Shown: positions 39,307 through 49,491, counted from the stretch's first letter. The stretch is 64,000 bases of DNA from Sinorhizobium chiapasense (GCF_036488675.1 NZ_CP133151.1:310001-374000), one strand, 5' to 3'. Notes: generated from the sequence alone by a model not told the origin. Numbers and translations: made by a program.

Positions 39307-40034
39307 GCCTCCGCCAGAGCAACCATCGCGGCCGATCGATTGCCGACCTCGAACAGCGTGTCCGTAACGGCTTCGCGCACTTCCTCGTCGTGAAAGATGC
39401 CGACGATGGCGGCGCCACGGGCTTTCGCCTCGTTGATCAACTCGACGACGGTCGTGCGATTGGCCGCGTCAAGCGAGGCGGTCGGTTCGTCGAGCAGCAG
39501 GACGGGGTAATCGACGATGAAGCCCCTGGCGATGTTGACGCGCTGCTGCTCGCCACCGGAGAAGGTGGCCGGCGCCAGCGACCAGAGACGCTCAGGGATT
39601 CGAAGCCGTGTCAGCAGGGTTTTGGCGAGCACCTTGGCGTTGTCGGCCGGCATACCGTTGGCGATCGCCGGCCCCGCGACGACATCGAGGGCACCGACGC
39701 GCGGGATGACGCGCAGGAATTGGCTAACATAGCCGATCGTCCGGCGACGAATTTCCACCACCTCCCAGGGCTCGGCGGCGAGCAGGTCGATGGTCTCGCC
39801 GCCATGCTCGAGAAGGATCTGGCCTTCATCCGGCTTATAGTTGGCGTAGAGCGAGCGCAGCAGGGTCGACTTGCCAGCGCCGGATGGTCCGTGCAGGCAG
39901 ACGCATTCGCCGGATCTCACCGTGAGCTCGATGTTGTCGAAGACGGGCAGGACGATGCCGCCCTGCGTGTGGAGCGTGAAGCTTTTGGAAAGGCCAATGG
40001 CGTGAAGCGCGGTGTTCGTTAGCACGGATTTCAT
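39297..40034 (-). CDS. phnL: PhnL, ABC-type ATPase of the C-P lyase complex
   Basis: A 245-residue ATP-binding protein. Walker A is [11 protein letters not shown], the signature is [14 protein letters not shown] and Walker B is [12 protein letters not shown]. Despite its fold it is not part of a transporter: with PhnK it binds the PhnGHIJ core. In the first step the complex joins the phosphonate to ATP ribose, displacing adenine. I chose the start at 40034, preceded by GGGAGA. It lies directly downstream of phnM. Confidence 0.93.
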   Translation of the reverse strand: MKSVLTNTALHAIGLSKSFTLHTQGGIVLPVFDNIELTVRSGECVCLHGPSGAGKSTLLRSLYANYKPDEGQILLEHGGETIDLLAAEPWEVVEIRRRTIGYVSQFLRVIPRVGALDVVAGPAIANGMPADNAKVLAKTLLTRLRIPERLWSLAPATFSGGEQQRVNIARGFIVDYPVLLLDEPTASLDAANRTTVVELINEAKARGAAIVGIFHDEEVREAVTDTLFEVGNRSAAMVALAEACA

Positions 40035-40088
40035 GGAACGGTTCTCCCGGTGTCTGGTCGAAGACACCGTCTTGTGGCCTGCGTTCTG

Positions 40089-41294
40089 TCAAAAGACCTG
40101 CCGGCCTTCTTTCCAGACTCTTCGGACAAGCGGCATGTCGTTGATCCCGGTGATGTGGCAGAGATCGGCTCGGCTGCCGATTTTGATCGCACCTCTGTCG
40201 GCAAGGCCGGCGGCCGAGGCTGGGACTGAACTGACGGTAGAGATCGCCTGTGGCAAGCTCATGCCGACCGGATCTCTCGTCAGCTGAAAAGCCGCATGCA
40301 GGAGGCTTGCCGGAACGTAATCCGAGGCGAGGATATCGAGATGTCCTGTTGTCGCCAAATCCCGGGCGCTTACGTTTCCCGAATGCGAGTTGCCGCGAAC
40401 GACGTTGGGTGCGCCCATCAGGACACGAACGCCGAGCGAATGCGCCGTTTCCGCCGCAGGCCGCGTCGTCGGAAACTCGGAGATCAGCACACCGGCAGAT
40501 TTCGCCTCTCGAACATGCTCGGCTGTTTCATCATCGTGGCTGGCGATCGGTAGTCGTCGAGCACGGGCAAGCGCGACGATCCGGGCCTGATTTTGAGGTC
40601 CGATCGTTCGGGACGCGTCCATCCATGCTTCGATACGGCGATCGGCATCCTCTTCCGACCAGCCGTACTGCGTGATCTGCATCTGGCGGAAACGGTCGAG
40701 TTGCCGCGACTGGCGATGACCGGGGGCGTGATCCATCACCGAGACGAGCTTCACAAGCGGATCGTCCACCAACGGCGTGAATCGGGCCAGAACGTCCTCG
40801 TCCGTCACCTCACAGCGCAGATGCAGAAGATGGTCTGCTCGAAGCACGCCATGGTCTTGGGCTTTATGGATACCATCGACGAGGATGGGCAGAATGCGAG
40901 CGCGATCGTCTTGCTTTCTGTGATCGCGGGTCATTGACCCGATACAAAGGGAATCGAAAACCGTCGTAACGCCGGCTGCGGTCATCACGGCATCATGCGT
41001 TACGACAGCGGATAGCGGATTCCAAACCACGCCGGCCCGCGGCAGAGCATGCTTCTCCAGATTGTCGGTGTGAAGATCGATGAGGCCTGGGATCAGATAG
41101 CCTCCTTCGAGATCGATCGCACCGGGCATCTTGCTTCTGCCCGGAGTGACGTCATTGATGTAGCCGTCAACCACATGGACGGTTCCTTCGTAAACCTCGT
41201 CCAGCAAGACGACTCTTGCGCCGCTCAAGGTCAGCTCGTTGTTGATGGAGCGTTTGACCGCCACACCGCACGATGAAGTGTCAGTTCCGAACAT
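40089..41294 (-). CDS. phnM: PhnM, ribophosphonate triphosphate hydrolase
   Basis: A 401-residue amidohydrolase-fold enzyme that removes pyrophosphate from ribose-1-phosphonate 5-triphosphate. Metal ligands are visible in GLIDLHTDNLEKH, VMDHAPGHRQ and SHDDETAEH, and the late aspartate in ILASDYVPAS. The start codon follows directly after the phnK stop, so the two genes are tightly coupled. Confidence 0.95.
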   Translation of the reverse strand: MFGTDTSSCGVAVKRSINNELTLSGARVVLLDEVYEGTVHVVDGYINDVTPGRSKMPGAIDLEGGYLIPGLIDLHTDNLEKHALPRAGVVWNPLSAVVTHDAVMTAAGVTTVFDSLCIGSMTRDHRKQDDRARILPILVDGIHKAQDHGVLRADHLLHLRCEVTDEDVLARFTPLVDDPLVKLVSVMDHAPGHRQSRQLDRFRQMQITQYGWSEEDADRRIEAWMDASRTIGPQNQARIVALARARRLPIASHDDETAEHVREAKSAGVLISEFPTTRPAAETAHSLGVRVLMGAPNVVRGNSHSGNVSARDLATTGHLDILASDYVPASLLHAAFQLTRDPVGMSLPQAISTVSSVPASAAGLADRGAIKIGSRADLCHITGINDMPLVRRVWKEGRQVF

Positions 41295-42092
41295 CTAAAG
41301 CACCGATGATACTAAAAGTTGGGTGTAGGCGTGATGCGGATCATCCAGGACCTGGTCTGCCAGACCGGTCTCCACAATGTTGCCCCGCCACATGACGATG
41401 ATGCGGTCCGCCAATAGCCGGGCAACGGAAAGATCATGGGTGACGATCACCGCGGAAATCGCAAAATCTTGGACCAACTGTCGCAGCAGATCCAACAGCC
41501 GGGCCTGGACCGAGACATCGAGGCCGCCGGTCGGCTCATCCATGAAGACGAGGCGCGGTTTGGTGACGAGAATTCTGGCGATCTGCAGACGTTGCTGCAT
41601 GCCGCCGGAAAAGGTTCTCGGGTGGTGATCGATGCGCCGCAGGTCAATCTCGACCCGGGCCAGCCAATTCTGAGCCTCTTCGCGTATGCGGCCATAGTGC
41701 CGGGCACCGATGGCCATCGGTCGCTCGCCTATGTTGCCTCCCGCGCTGACTTCCATTCTAAGGCCATCGCGCGGGTTCTGGTGCACAAGTCCCCAGTCGG
41801 TACGCATCAGCTTGCGTCGTTCTGGCTCTGACAAGGTCAGAATATCCGTTGGCCCCTTGTCATTGAGGTCGTAAACCACCGAGCCTGTGTCCGGCATCAA
41901 CCCTCCCGAAAGGCAGTTGAGCATCGTCGACTTACCGGATCCGGATTCGCCAACGATGGCGATGATCTCCCCTGGAAAGAGGTCGAAGGAAATGTTCTGG
42001 CAGCCGATCGTCTTTCCATAGCCCTTCGTAAGATTTTGCACGGAAAGCAGTGGTTGCCGGCGACTGGGTTGGACCTGGATTGCAGTTCTCAT
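41295..42092 (-). CDS. phnK: PhnK, ABC-type ATPase of the C-P lyase complex
   Basis: A 265-residue ATP-binding protein. Walker A is [11 protein letters not shown], the signature FSGGMQQRLQIARI, and Walker B LVFMDEPTGGLD. PhnK docks on PhnJ of the PhnGHIJ core and is needed for phosphonate turnover. It lies between phnJ and phnM. Confidence 0.95.
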   Translation of the reverse strand: MRTAIQVQPSRRQPLLSVQNLTKGYGKTIGCQNISFDLFPGEIIAIVGESGSGKSTMLNCLSGGLMPDTGSVVYDLNDKGPTDILTLSEPERRKLMRTDWGLVHQNPRDGLRMEVSAGGNIGERPMAIGARHYGRIREEAQNWLARVEIDLRRIDHHPRTFSGGMQQRLQIARILVTKPRLVFMDEPTGGLDVSVQARLLDLLRQLVQDFAISAVIVTHDLSVARLLADRIIVMWRGNIVETGLADQVLDDPHHAYTQLLVSSVL

Positions 42093-42106
42093 CGTGGTTC
42101 CGATCC

Positions 42107-43036
42107 CTATTCGGTTTTCGAGTTCGGGAGCGAACCAAAGGGAGCCCGACCTTCACCCTCCGGTCCAACGTGACCTTGGTCTCGACGCGTTGCGCAGTAG
42201 TCGGTGTCAGAGCAAACGAACATTCGTTGCCCGCTGTCATTCACGACGATCTCGTCGAGGTAACTGTCACTTGCCCCACAAAGCGAGCAACAGTGCCTCC
42301 ATTTCTGCACCCGGAACGGATGGTCTTCAAAGTCGAGGTTCTGCACTCGCGTGTAGGGCGGGACGGCATAGATCCGCTTTTCGCGGCCCGCGCCGTAAAG
42401 CTGGATCGCCGGACTGTTCGCGATCTTTGGATTGTCGAATTTGGGAATAGGCGACGGCGACATCAGATAGCGCCCGTGGGTCATCACCGGATAGCTGTGA
42501 GCCGTGGCAATATGGCCGAAGCGTGCAATGTCTTCGTAAAGCTGGACGCTCATTAACCCATATTCTGCATAGGCATGCATCTTCCGCGTCTCAGATTCCC
42601 TCGGCTCCAGACTGCGCAATGGTTCCGGCGACGGGACCTGGTATACGATGACTTGACCCTCTCTGAGAGGGGTTTCGGGGACGCGATGACGGGTCTGAAT
42701 GATTGTGGCCGCATCGGTTTTTTCGGTCGTCTCGATTCCAGCCACGCGCTTGAAAAATCGGCGGATCGAGACCGCGTTCGTGGCGTCGTCCGCACCCTGG
42801 TCGATCACCTTGAGCGTGTCGTTGGGTCCGATGACACTGGCCGTCACTTGTATACCGCCGGTGCCCCATCCGTAGGCGAGCGGCATTTCGCGGCTGCCAA
42901 ACGGAACCTGCAGGCCGGGAACGGCCATCGCTTTCAAGATGCATCGGCGGATCATCCGTTTGGACTGCTCGTCGAGATAGGCAAAGTTGTAGGCTTGGCG
43001 GCCACGCTTGGCCGCATTTTCATGCGCGTCGATCAT
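42107..43036 (-). CDS. phnJ: PhnJ, carbon-phosphorus lyase (radical SAM)
   Basis: PhnJ breaks the C-P bond of ribose-1-phosphonate 5-phosphate with a radical SAM mechanism. The 309-residue protein shows the unusual cluster motif C-x2-C-x21-C (CSLCGASD...RMFVC) and, six residues after the last ligand, the cysteine (SDTDYC) that forms the thiyl radical, spaced as in the E. coli enzyme. All key residues are present. It overlaps the phnI stop. Confidence 0.97.
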   Translation of the reverse strand: MIDAHENAAKRGRQAYNFAYLDEQSKRMIRRCILKAMAVPGLQVPFGSREMPLAYGWGTGGIQVTASVIGPNDTLKVIDQGADDATNAVSIRRFFKRVAGIETTEKTDAATIIQTRHRVPETPLREGQVIVYQVPSPEPLRSLEPRESETRKMHAYAEYGLMSVQLYEDIARFGHIATAHSYPVMTHGRYLMSPSPIPKFDNPKIANSPAIQLYGAGREKRIYAVPPYTRVQNLDFEDHPFRVQKWRHCCSLCGASDSYLDEIVVNDSGQRMFVCSDTDYCATRRDQGHVGPEGEGRAPFGSLPNSKTE

Positions 43037-44139
43037 TCCGCCGCCTCCTTCGTTGACGGGCTGCCGACCTGCTCCTCGCGCAGCTGTCGTATGAACTGCA
43101 GGTCACCCTGAAAATCAACGTAGTGAGGCAAGGTCAGATGTGAAACGAACCCAGCCGCCTCGAGATTGTCGGTATGAGAAAGAACGAACTCTTCGTCCTG
43201 TGCGGGGTATTTCACATCCTCGCCATATTCACGGGACCGCAATGAGCGATCGACGATCGCCATTCCCATCGCCTTCCGCTCACTCTTTCCAAAGGAGAGC
43301 CCGTAGCCCCGCGTGAAGCGTGCCGGCTCGTCGTCCGAGCCTGCAAACAAGTCAAGCATCTGGCATTCGGTGACGGTGATGTCTCCAATCGAAACTGGAA
43401 AGCCCAGTTCCTCGGGAACCACTTCGATCGCGACGTCTCCGACCCGGGTTTCGCCGACATAGGGATGGGCTGCGCCATAGCCACGCAGAGCGGAATAAGC
43501 CAACCCCACGACAAATCCCTCATCGCCACGGGCAAGATTTTGCAAACGCTGATCGCGACCGGCCGGCAATGCCAGGGGCTCTCGCGTCAGATCGAAAACC
43601 GACGCTTTGCCAGGCGCAGGCACTTCTGCCTCGATCAGACCTTCATCGGAGATGCTATCGAAAGCACGTGGACAATTGGCATCGAGCGGGGTCGCAGCCA
43701 GTTCCGCCCTTGTCACCTCGGCATCAGCGTTGTCGAGGAGGTCGAAATCAAGCAGTCTATGCGTGTATTCGTAGGTCGAACCGAGGACCTGTCCCCCAGG
43801 AACGTCCTTGAAGGTTGCGGAGATCCGTCGCTGGATGGCCATCCGATCCGTCTCGATCGCATTCGACACTGCGAAGCGCGGTAAGGTCGTACGAAACGCC
43901 CGGAGGAGGAAGATCGCCTCGACTGCGTCGCCCTGGGCCTGCTTTAATGCCAAGGCCGCAAGCTCTCTATCGTAGACAGAGCCCTCGCACATCACGCGGT
44001 CGACGGCGAGACCGAGTTGCTCGGCGATCTGAGAAACGGTAAGTTCGGGAACTTCAGGATCGCCGCGTCTATCCTCTGCGATCAAACGGTGCGAGTTGAG
44101 GATAGCCTGCTCGCCGCCTTTTACAGCCACATAGGCCAT
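43033..44139 (-). CDS. phnI: PhnI, C-P lyase core subunit
   Basis: A 368-residue protein starting MAYVAVKGGEQAILNSHRL. PhnI is the nucleosidase-type subunit of the PhnGHIJ core, where ATP loses adenine in favour of the phosphonate with the help of PhnG, PhnH and PhnL. Family blocks RGYGLSFGKSERKAMGMAIVD and FVLSHTDNLEAAGFVSHLTLPHY are present near the C-terminus. The length is normal, and it is directly after phnH. Confidence 0.96.
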   Translation of the reverse strand: MAYVAVKGGEQAILNSHRLIAEDRRGDPEVPELTVSQIAEQLGLAVDRVMCEGSVYDRELAALALKQAQGDAVEAIFLLRAFRTTLPRFAVSNAIETDRMAIQRRISATFKDVPGGQVLGSTYEYTHRLLDFDLLDNADAEVTRAELAATPLDANCPRAFDSISDEGLIEAEVPAPGKASVFDLTREPLALPAGRDQRLQNLARGDEGFVVGLAYSALRGYGAAHPYVGETRVGDVAIEVVPEELGFPVSIGDITVTECQMLDLFAGSDDEPARFTRGYGLSFGKSERKAMGMAIVDRSLRSREYGEDVKYPAQDEEFVLSHTDNLEAAGFVSHLTLPHYVDFQGDLQFIRQLREEQVGSPSTKEAAE

Positions 44140-44745
44140 TTAGATCTCCACCGATATGCTGCGGGGAAGAGCAATGATTGCTTTTCCGGAGGTAAAGAGG
44201 ACATCGACCCCGATCGGATAAAGCTCCTGATTGAGCTGCCACTCTTCCCAAAACCACGACGGAAGCCCTTCGATGGTGGCCGAAACCTCGTGCTGGATCC
44301 CTGGCCCTTGCCATCGAACCGAGGGACCATCCGTAAAGGAGGGCACCTGGACAACAATGGTCGTCGAAGTCTGGGGCTCCAACTCAGTTCCGAGGCGAAA
44401 CCCTGCTAGGCGTGGCATCGTCGTCGAATCGGCCACGATGGCAAATGCTGCTTCGTCCGCGCCATTGGCGAACGGCGTCCCGCAGTGAAACCCAAGGTAA
44501 TTACGGACGTCGCCACGATTAGATCGGGAATCGAGCCAGACCGGCGTTTCGAAGTCTGCCAATGTGAGGCAAGCGGAGACGGTCGCCGGCGCGAGCGGCC
44601 CAACTGCCGTAGCTACAGAGCCAAGCGTTTGCGGGCGGCCCACATAAGCATAGGCATCCAGAATACGGCGGAACGTGTCTTGGCTGTCGAAAACGGGATT
44701 TGTGAATCCGGGCTTGATCCCGGCAGTGTCCATACCGCTGTTCAT
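44140..44745 (-). CDS. phnH: PhnH, C-P lyase core subunit
   Basis: A 201-residue subunit of the PhnGHIJ complex. Typical features are GFTNPVFDSQDTFRRILDAYAYVGRP at the N-terminus and a central FHCGTPFANG. Its start overlaps the phnG stop (44742), and its stop abuts phnI. Confidence 0.95.
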   Translation of the reverse strand: MNSGMDTAGIKPGFTNPVFDSQDTFRRILDAYAYVGRPQTLGSVATAVGPLAPATVSACLTLADFETPVWLDSRSNRGDVRNYLGFHCGTPFANGADEAAFAIVADSTTMPRLAGFRLGTELEPQTSTTIVVQVPSFTDGPSVRWQGPGIQHEVSATIEGLPSWFWEEWQLNQELYPIGVDVLFTSGKAIIALPRSISVEI

Positions 44746-45191
44746 TCCGGGCTCGTGCCTCGCGCCATTGCAAAAAAGTCGACCTTTGTGGAAGCCGCCT
44801 TGCGGCTCTTCAGCTCACGCCGTCTCGCTTGCATCGCTTCAAATTGAGCGACCAATTCGCGACTCTCGGCCGCCCGCTGCAGGAGCGCATCGAAGACTGC
44901 CGCCAGTTCCGCATGGCGCTGGTCGCGTCCGAGTACGAAGGCGAACCCCGTCGTGCCCTCGGTTAGCCTCAGGGCACATCGGGTCATCGTGACCTCACCG
45001 AGGTTGAACGCACCGCCGGTACCGCCTGCGCGTCCACGCACCAGCACGAGGCCGGTTTCGGGTCGACGCAGCCATTCATATTGAGGAGCGATGGGCAGAT
45101 CGTTCCACGCACGCTCAAGGTCATCACACTTGGTTCGCGCCAGAACCGCCATCCATCGCCGTCTGTTTTCAATTTGATTGCGCACTTGCAT
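44742..45191 (-). CDS. phnG: PhnG, C-P lyase core subunit
   Basis: A 149-residue subunit starting MQVRNQIENRRRWMAVLART; the family block RRPETGLVLVRGRAGGTGGAFNLGEVTMTRC is near residues 42-75. A longer open frame to 45281 was rejected because it would read through the palindromic operator at 45234-45255. First gene of phnGHIJKLM. Confidence 0.93.
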   Translation of the reverse strand: MQVRNQIENRRRWMAVLARTKCDDLERAWNDLPIAPQYEWLRRPETGLVLVRGRAGGTGGAFNLGEVTMTRCALRLTEGTTGFAFVLGRDQRHAELAAVFDALLQRAAESRELVAQFEAMQARRRELKSRKAASTKVDFFAMARGTSPE

Positions 45192-45233
45192 TCGCCGCTT
45201 CGATTGCAGGCCTCGGTGGGCCGGGCCTAAGAT

Positions 45234-45255
45234 GATACCTAGATGTCTAGGTATC
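45234..45255. promoter_or_regulatory. Palindromic operator before phnG, probably bound by PhnF
   Basis: GATACCTAGA-TG-TCTAGGTATC is a perfect 10+2+10 palindrome 43 bp upstream of phnG. A second copy with the same 17-nt core lies in front of the ABC importer genes at 52929-52950. Two copies, each before one catabolic operon and with phnF beside the first, point to PhnF as the binder (inference). Confidence 0.8.
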
Positions 45256-45390
45256 TGCTTTTTGCAACACTTTGATGACAAGAGGCTGGTTCAGCAGAAA
45301 AGTGTTAGTCGGAGCAACAGAAGGAAATGGCCGGCGCTGGTAGGCTGAACCCGCGAATGAAGCTCCCTTCCCGTTCGCCAGCAATCTCGT

Positions 45391-46092
45391 TTAGTCATCG
45401 GCTTCTATCAGGTATTCATATCTGTCGGCTCGTATGACGCCGAAGGCGTATTTGATAGGTAATCCATCCGGAGCCACATCGACATTGGTCTCGAAGAGCA
45501 CCGGGCTGGACGATGATATTCGCAACAGACGGGCCTCTTGCTGGGTGGGCCTTCGGGCGGTAATCCGCGTCCATTTTCGCTTGTATTTCGGAATGCCACA
45601 GCGCTTCAGGGCCGCAGTCGGAGAGTTCAGCCCCTCGAACGCCGTGGCGAGACCAGGAACTCGCTCGACCGGAAAATAGGCCGTCCCGGTCGCCAGGGGC
45701 CAATCGTTGATGAACGAAGTCGTCCTGACGGCCGTCACGAGCGCCGAGGGCGCAATCTTCAAATGCGTCGCAATATCCGGTTCGACAGAGATCTCGTTGA
45801 TCGACAAGATCTCCCGCTTGACCGACTTGTTCTGGCCAAGAAGTTTGAACGTAAATCTCGGATCACTGCCCAAGGTGTGCGAAATGAAATCGTCGGCAAC
45901 GAAGGTACCGACACCATGTTGCACGCGCAGAGCTCCTTCAGACTCCAAAATCTTGATGGCGTTTCGAACGGTGTGGCGATTGACGCCAAATCGTTCTGCC
46001 AAAGCCAGGTCCCCAGGCAGGCGACCGTTCTCGAAGGCTCCTGCATGGATATCGCTGAGTATTCCGGAGCGAACCACTTCCCAACGTTTCAT
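45391..46092 (-). CDS. phnF: PhnF, GntR/HutC-family regulator of phosphonate use
   Basis: A 233-residue regulator: a winged HTH at residues 8-70 (ILSDIHAGAFENGRLPGDLALAERFGVNRHTVRNAI) and a C-terminal UTRA-type ligand domain (TRITARRPTQQEARLL near 180). PhnF normally represses phosphonate genes until an inducer binds. It lies between the hydrolase gene and phnG, so it is part of the importer transcript and directly precedes the C-P lyase operator. Confidence 0.9.
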   Translation of the reverse strand: MKRWEVVRSGILSDIHAGAFENGRLPGDLALAERFGVNRHTVRNAIKILESEGALRVQHGVGTFVADDFISHTLGSDPRFTFKLLGQNKSVKREILSINEISVEPDIATHLKIAPSALVTAVRTTSFINDWPLATGTAYFPVERVPGLATAFEGLNSPTAALKRCGIPKYKRKWTRITARRPTQQEARLLRISSSSPVLFETNVDVAPDGLPIKYAFGVIRADRYEYLIEADD

Positions 46093-46156
46093 TAAGCACC
46101 ACTTCAACTGCCGATACGACTATTGCATTCCCCAAAATGGGTGCAGGAAACCCTGT

Positions 46157-47386
46157 TTACCCGAAAAGCGGCCGATCAGGAAACATCTCTGTGGATAGCC
46201 CAAGGATGGATGCAAGCGTCGGCGCAAGGCGTGTGGCTTCAGCTCCTTCCGCCACCGCACTTGGCAGACCGGCCCCGGACATAATGCAGATACGATCGTC
46301 CGCAGGCATGCCTGGTCGAAATCCATGGGTGGCTTTGTATTTCGGTCGACCGAGCGGTTGGTCAGCCGGATGCCCGGCTGGCACTAGTTCGAAATCATGC
46401 TGCGGCGGAGCCACGAAAGTAGCAATGCGCTCGCGAAGTTCTACCGGCAAATGTGCATCATTCCAAGGTTCCGCCCCCACGGCGGCGAGCCTTCGCGTAA
46501 CCTCCGCACGATCGGCATCGTTGTCGACCAGGACGTGCAGCGTCGCACCCTCAGTGCAAAACGTTTTTCCGGGAATAACCAGCTCAGGCAGGATCGAAGT
46601 GTTGATGTTACCGTGACCGTGATCGCTGGTAATCGCGATCACGTAGTCGTCGAGCCGGCCGGATCGGCGCAAGGCGTCCAGGCAAAGTCCAACGAGAGAG
46701 TCGGCAAAGGCAATAGAGAAATGGGCCTCTTCGCTCTCGCAGCCGAACTCATGCTGGAACATGTCCGGGGCATTAATTTCGGTGACGACCAGATCAGGCG
46801 GTTCTTTAGAACCGATCAGCCTTGCGGCGACGGAGACGGTCAATTGGTCGTCGATGAGCGTCGCAGTGACCCGAGAGACGAGATCCGGCCTTGCGGACTC
46901 CTGAACGAAGGAAGGCAGGGGAACACCTGCCAAGCGACCGCGCGGATCTTTGACTCTCAGGAGGTAGGGGGCACTGCCGTCGATCGGAACCTTGGTGAAA
47001 CCGGGGCCGCGCATCCAACTGGGCGGAACATAGACGGAGGTATCTTCCGGGTCGATGAGAGCATGCCCGACGCAGGCCACGTCCAGGCCCGCGCGTGAAG
47101 CAAAGGTTGCAATTGTCGGCACAAGAAGATGCTCCACCTCGGCCGCGATGAATGCTCCGTCGATCAGAACGCGATTACCAAAAACCCCGTGCCTGTCTGC
47201 ATCGACACCTGTGAGGATGGAAGCCCGACCCGGCATGGAGGTCGCCGGTACGGCGGAACGCATCCGGCGAACGCGATATCCGCTGTCGGCCAGAGCAGAT
47301 AAATTCGGGAGCCTCTCCCGATGGTTCTCAAGATAGTCCGAGTTCACGCCGTCGATCATGATCAACAGGAGTTTACGACGCTTCAT
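46157..47386 (-). CDS. Alkaline-phosphatase-superfamily phosphodiesterase/phosphonoacetate hydrolase-like enzyme
   Basis: A 409-residue zinc hydrolase of the type I phosphodiesterase/NPP group, which includes phosphonoacetate hydrolase. Metal and nucleophile sites: KLLLIMIDGVNSDYLE near 5-20, ATSMPGRASILTG near 48-60 (Thr/Ser nucleophile), TEINAPDMFQHEFG near 205, ITSDHGHGN near 252, and a late histidine in KATHGFRPGMPADD. No signal peptide, so cytoplasmic. It lies between the importer and phnF. It could free a phosphonate from an ester or nucleotide form before C-P lyase acts, or cleave a phosphonate directly. The substrate is undetermined. Confidence 0.85.
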   Translation of the reverse strand: MKRRKLLLIMIDGVNSDYLENHRERLPNLSALADSGYRVRRMRSAVPATSMPGRASILTGVDADRHGVFGNRVLIDGAFIAAEVEHLLVPTIATFASRAGLDVACVGHALIDPEDTSVYVPPSWMRGPGFTKVPIDGSAPYLLRVKDPRGRLAGVPLPSFVQESARPDLVSRVTATLIDDQLTVSVAARLIGSKEPPDLVVTEINAPDMFQHEFGCESEEAHFSIAFADSLVGLCLDALRRSGRLDDYVIAITSDHGHGNINTSILPELVIPGKTFCTEGATLHVLVDNDADRAEVTRRLAAVGAEPWNDAHLPVELRERIATFVAPPQHDFELVPAGHPADQPLGRPKYKATHGFRPGMPADDRICIMSGAGLPSAVAEGAEATRLAPTLASILGLSTEMFPDRPLFG

Positions 47387-47393
47387 TTCAATC

Positions 47394-48440
47394 TCACCCC
47401 TTCAAATCGAAAGATTTTTGTTTGATGCAGGCCGTCCAGTGCCCTGGCGCAACCTGGCGCAGTGCCGGTGAAGCCGCTGCACATTCCGGGCTTGCAATCG
47501 GGCACCTGGTTCGAAAGACGCAGCCGGACGGCGGTGACACGGCACTCGGAACTTCGCCTTTCAGAACCACCCGGTTTCGTCGAAACTTTGGATGCTCGAC
47601 CGGCAGAGCGGCCAGCAGCGCTTCGGTGTAGGGATGCGCAGGCCCATCCCAGAACATTGCCGAAGGGGCGATCTCCATGATCCGACCGAGATACATGACG
47701 ATCACCCGGTCGGCGATGTGGCTGACCGCGCGCAGATCATGCGAGATGAAGAGCATTGTCAGAGACAGCTTGTCCTTCAGCTCCAAGATCAAGTTGATGA
47801 TCTGCGCCTGAACCGAAACATCGAGCGCCGAAATCGGCTCATCAGCGACGATGAAATCCGGCTCGGTCGACAGTGCTCTGGCGATGGCGATCCGTTGGCG
47901 TTGACCGCCGCTGAAGCTGTGCGGGTAGCGCACGGCATGCGTCGGCGAAATTCCGACCCGTGAGAGGAGTTCTGCCACACGCTCAAGCCGTGCTCGTGCG
48001 GTCAGATGAGCATGATGGATCGACAGCGGTTCACCGACGATTTCCCCGACGGTCATGCGTGGGTTGAGGCTGCTGTAGGGATCCTGGAACACCATCTGCA
48101 TATGGCGCCGAAAGGAACGCATTTCCTTTGGCGTCAAGGTCGTCAGATCGACCCCTTTGAAGCGAACCCGGCCGGAACTCGGCGGCGTCAGCCGCAGCAA
48201 GCTGCGCCCCAGCGTCGTCTTGCCTGAACCGGATTCGCCTACCAGAGCGACGATCTCGCCGGGCAATATCGAAAACGATGCTCCGTCGACAGCTTTGATG
48301 AACTGCTTGGGACGGAACAGCGACCTGCTGCGCAGTGGCAGGTGAACCCGAAGATCCTCGACGTCAAGCAGAGACGCACCGCTGAAGGGCGGCATCACAC
48401 CGCCATTGGGCGACCCATAATGTGCAAAGGACGCATTCAT
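47394..48440 (-). CDS. Oligopeptide-type ABC importer ATPase (OppF-like)
   Basis: A 348-residue ATPase starting [14 protein letters not shown]: Walker A GESGSGKTTLG, signature FSGGQRQRIAIARAL, Walker B FIVADEPISALD, and the C-terminal cysteine-rich Opp/Dpp extension (GCVFRTRCPIASPEC). Its start overlaps the stop of the OppD-like gene. Paired with it, it powers the permeases encoded upstream. Confidence 0.95.
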   Translation of the reverse strand: MNASFAHYGSPNGGVMPPFSGASLLDVEDLRVHLPLRSRSLFRPKQFIKAVDGASFSILPGEIVALVGESGSGKTTLGRSLLRLTPPSSGRVRFKGVDLTTLTPKEMRSFRRHMQMVFQDPYSSLNPRMTVGEIVGEPLSIHHAHLTARARLERVAELLSRVGISPTHAVRYPHSFSGGQRQRIAIARALSTEPDFIVADEPISALDVSVQAQIINLILELKDKLSLTMLFISHDLRAVSHIADRVIVMYLGRIMEIAPSAMFWDGPAHPYTEALLAALPVEHPKFRRNRVVLKGEVPSAVSPPSGCVFRTRCPIASPECAAASPALRQVAPGHWTACIKQKSFDLKG

Positions 48441-49456
48441 GCTACAGCCTCCCGCCTCGCGGCAGATGCGGTGATTTCTCGCCAACGCCAACAACGGACA
48501 CTGTGGCCGTCGGCGATGTCGAGTTCCGGCATCTGCCGTGCACAGTCGGCGACGGCATGGCTGCAGCGCGGACGGAAGGAACAGCCGCTCGCCAGATGAG
48601 CAAGTTCCGGAGGGCTGCCGGGGATGGCGGAAAGCCGCCGCGGAAATGCGCGGCCAGGCTGCAATTGCGGCCGCGCTTTCAGGAGACCGCGCGTGTAGGG
48701 CATCCATGGCGTGTCGAAGATCTGCATGACATTGCCCTCCTCGACAATCCGGCCGGCATACATCACCACGACCCGATCGGCGATTTCGGCAACGACACTG
48801 AGGTCATGCGTGATGAACAGCATGGCCATGCCGGTCTCCTGCTGTAGTTCGTGTAGAAGGGCAAGGATTTGCGATTGGACCGTGGCATCGAGGGCCGTCG
48901 TCGGCTCGTCGGCGATCAGCAATTTCGGACGACATGACAGCGCGATCGCGATCATTGCCCGCTGGCGCATACCGCCGGAAAGTTGATGCGGATAATCATC
49001 GAGGCGCCGCTCGGCATCGGCGATACCGACCCGATCGAGCAGTTCTCTGGCTTGGCGTCGAGCTTCGCGAGGAGTGCATCGTTGATGGGCCCGCAGAACC
49101 TCGGTCAATTGGTTGCCAATCGTGTAGACCGGATTGAGCGCTGACGCGGGCTCCTGAAAGATCATAGCGATGTCGTTGCCAAGAATGCCGCGCAGACGTC
49201 GCGCCGGAATTTGGAGAAGGTCCTCCCCTTGATAGAGGACCTTCCCCGCAACAATCCGGCCCAGTGACTTCGGAATGAGGTTCAGGATGGAAAACGCGGT
49301 TGCCGATTTGCCTGAGCCGGATTCTCCGACAAGGCAGACCGTACTTCCTTGCCGAACCGAGAACGAGACCCCTTCAACTGCTTTGACAGTTCGATCGTGG
49401 GCATGAAAATGGGTGCGCAAATTCTCGACGCGCAGGAGTTCGGCATCGTTCATCAT
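48437..49456 (-). CDS. Oligopeptide-type ABC importer ATPase (OppD-like)
   Basis: A 339-residue ATPase starting [17 protein letters not shown]: Walker [12 protein letters not shown], signature [15 protein letters not shown], Walker [13 protein letters not shown] and the C-terminal [12 protein letters not shown] motif. It lies between the substrate-binding protein and the OppF-like gene. The Opp/Dpp type is unusual beside C-P lyase, which normally has PhnCDE. Confidence 0.95.
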   Translation of the reverse strand: MMNDAELLRVENLRTHFHAHDRTVKAVEGVSFSVRQGSTVCLVGESGSGKSATAFSILNLIPKSLGRIVAGKVLYQGEDLLQIPARRLRGILGNDIAMIFQEPASALNPVYTIGNQLTEVLRAHQRCTPREARRQARELLDRVGIADAERRLDDYPHQLSGGMRQRAMIAIALSCRPKLLIADEPTTALDATVQSQILALLHELQQETGMAMLFITHDLSVVAEIADRVVVMYAGRIVEEGNVMQIFDTPWMPYTRGLLKARPQLQPGRAFPRRLSAIPGSPPELAHLASGCSFRPRCSHAVADCARQMPELDIADGHSVRCWRWREITASAARREAVA

Positions 49457-49491
49457 AAAACCGTCCTGGTAGCTGAGCGGAACAGTGACCT

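Noticed and set aside
45192..45281. Longer phnG starting at 45281
   Set aside because: It would translate through the palindromic operator and lacks a ribosome-binding site; the family begins near MQVRNQ.
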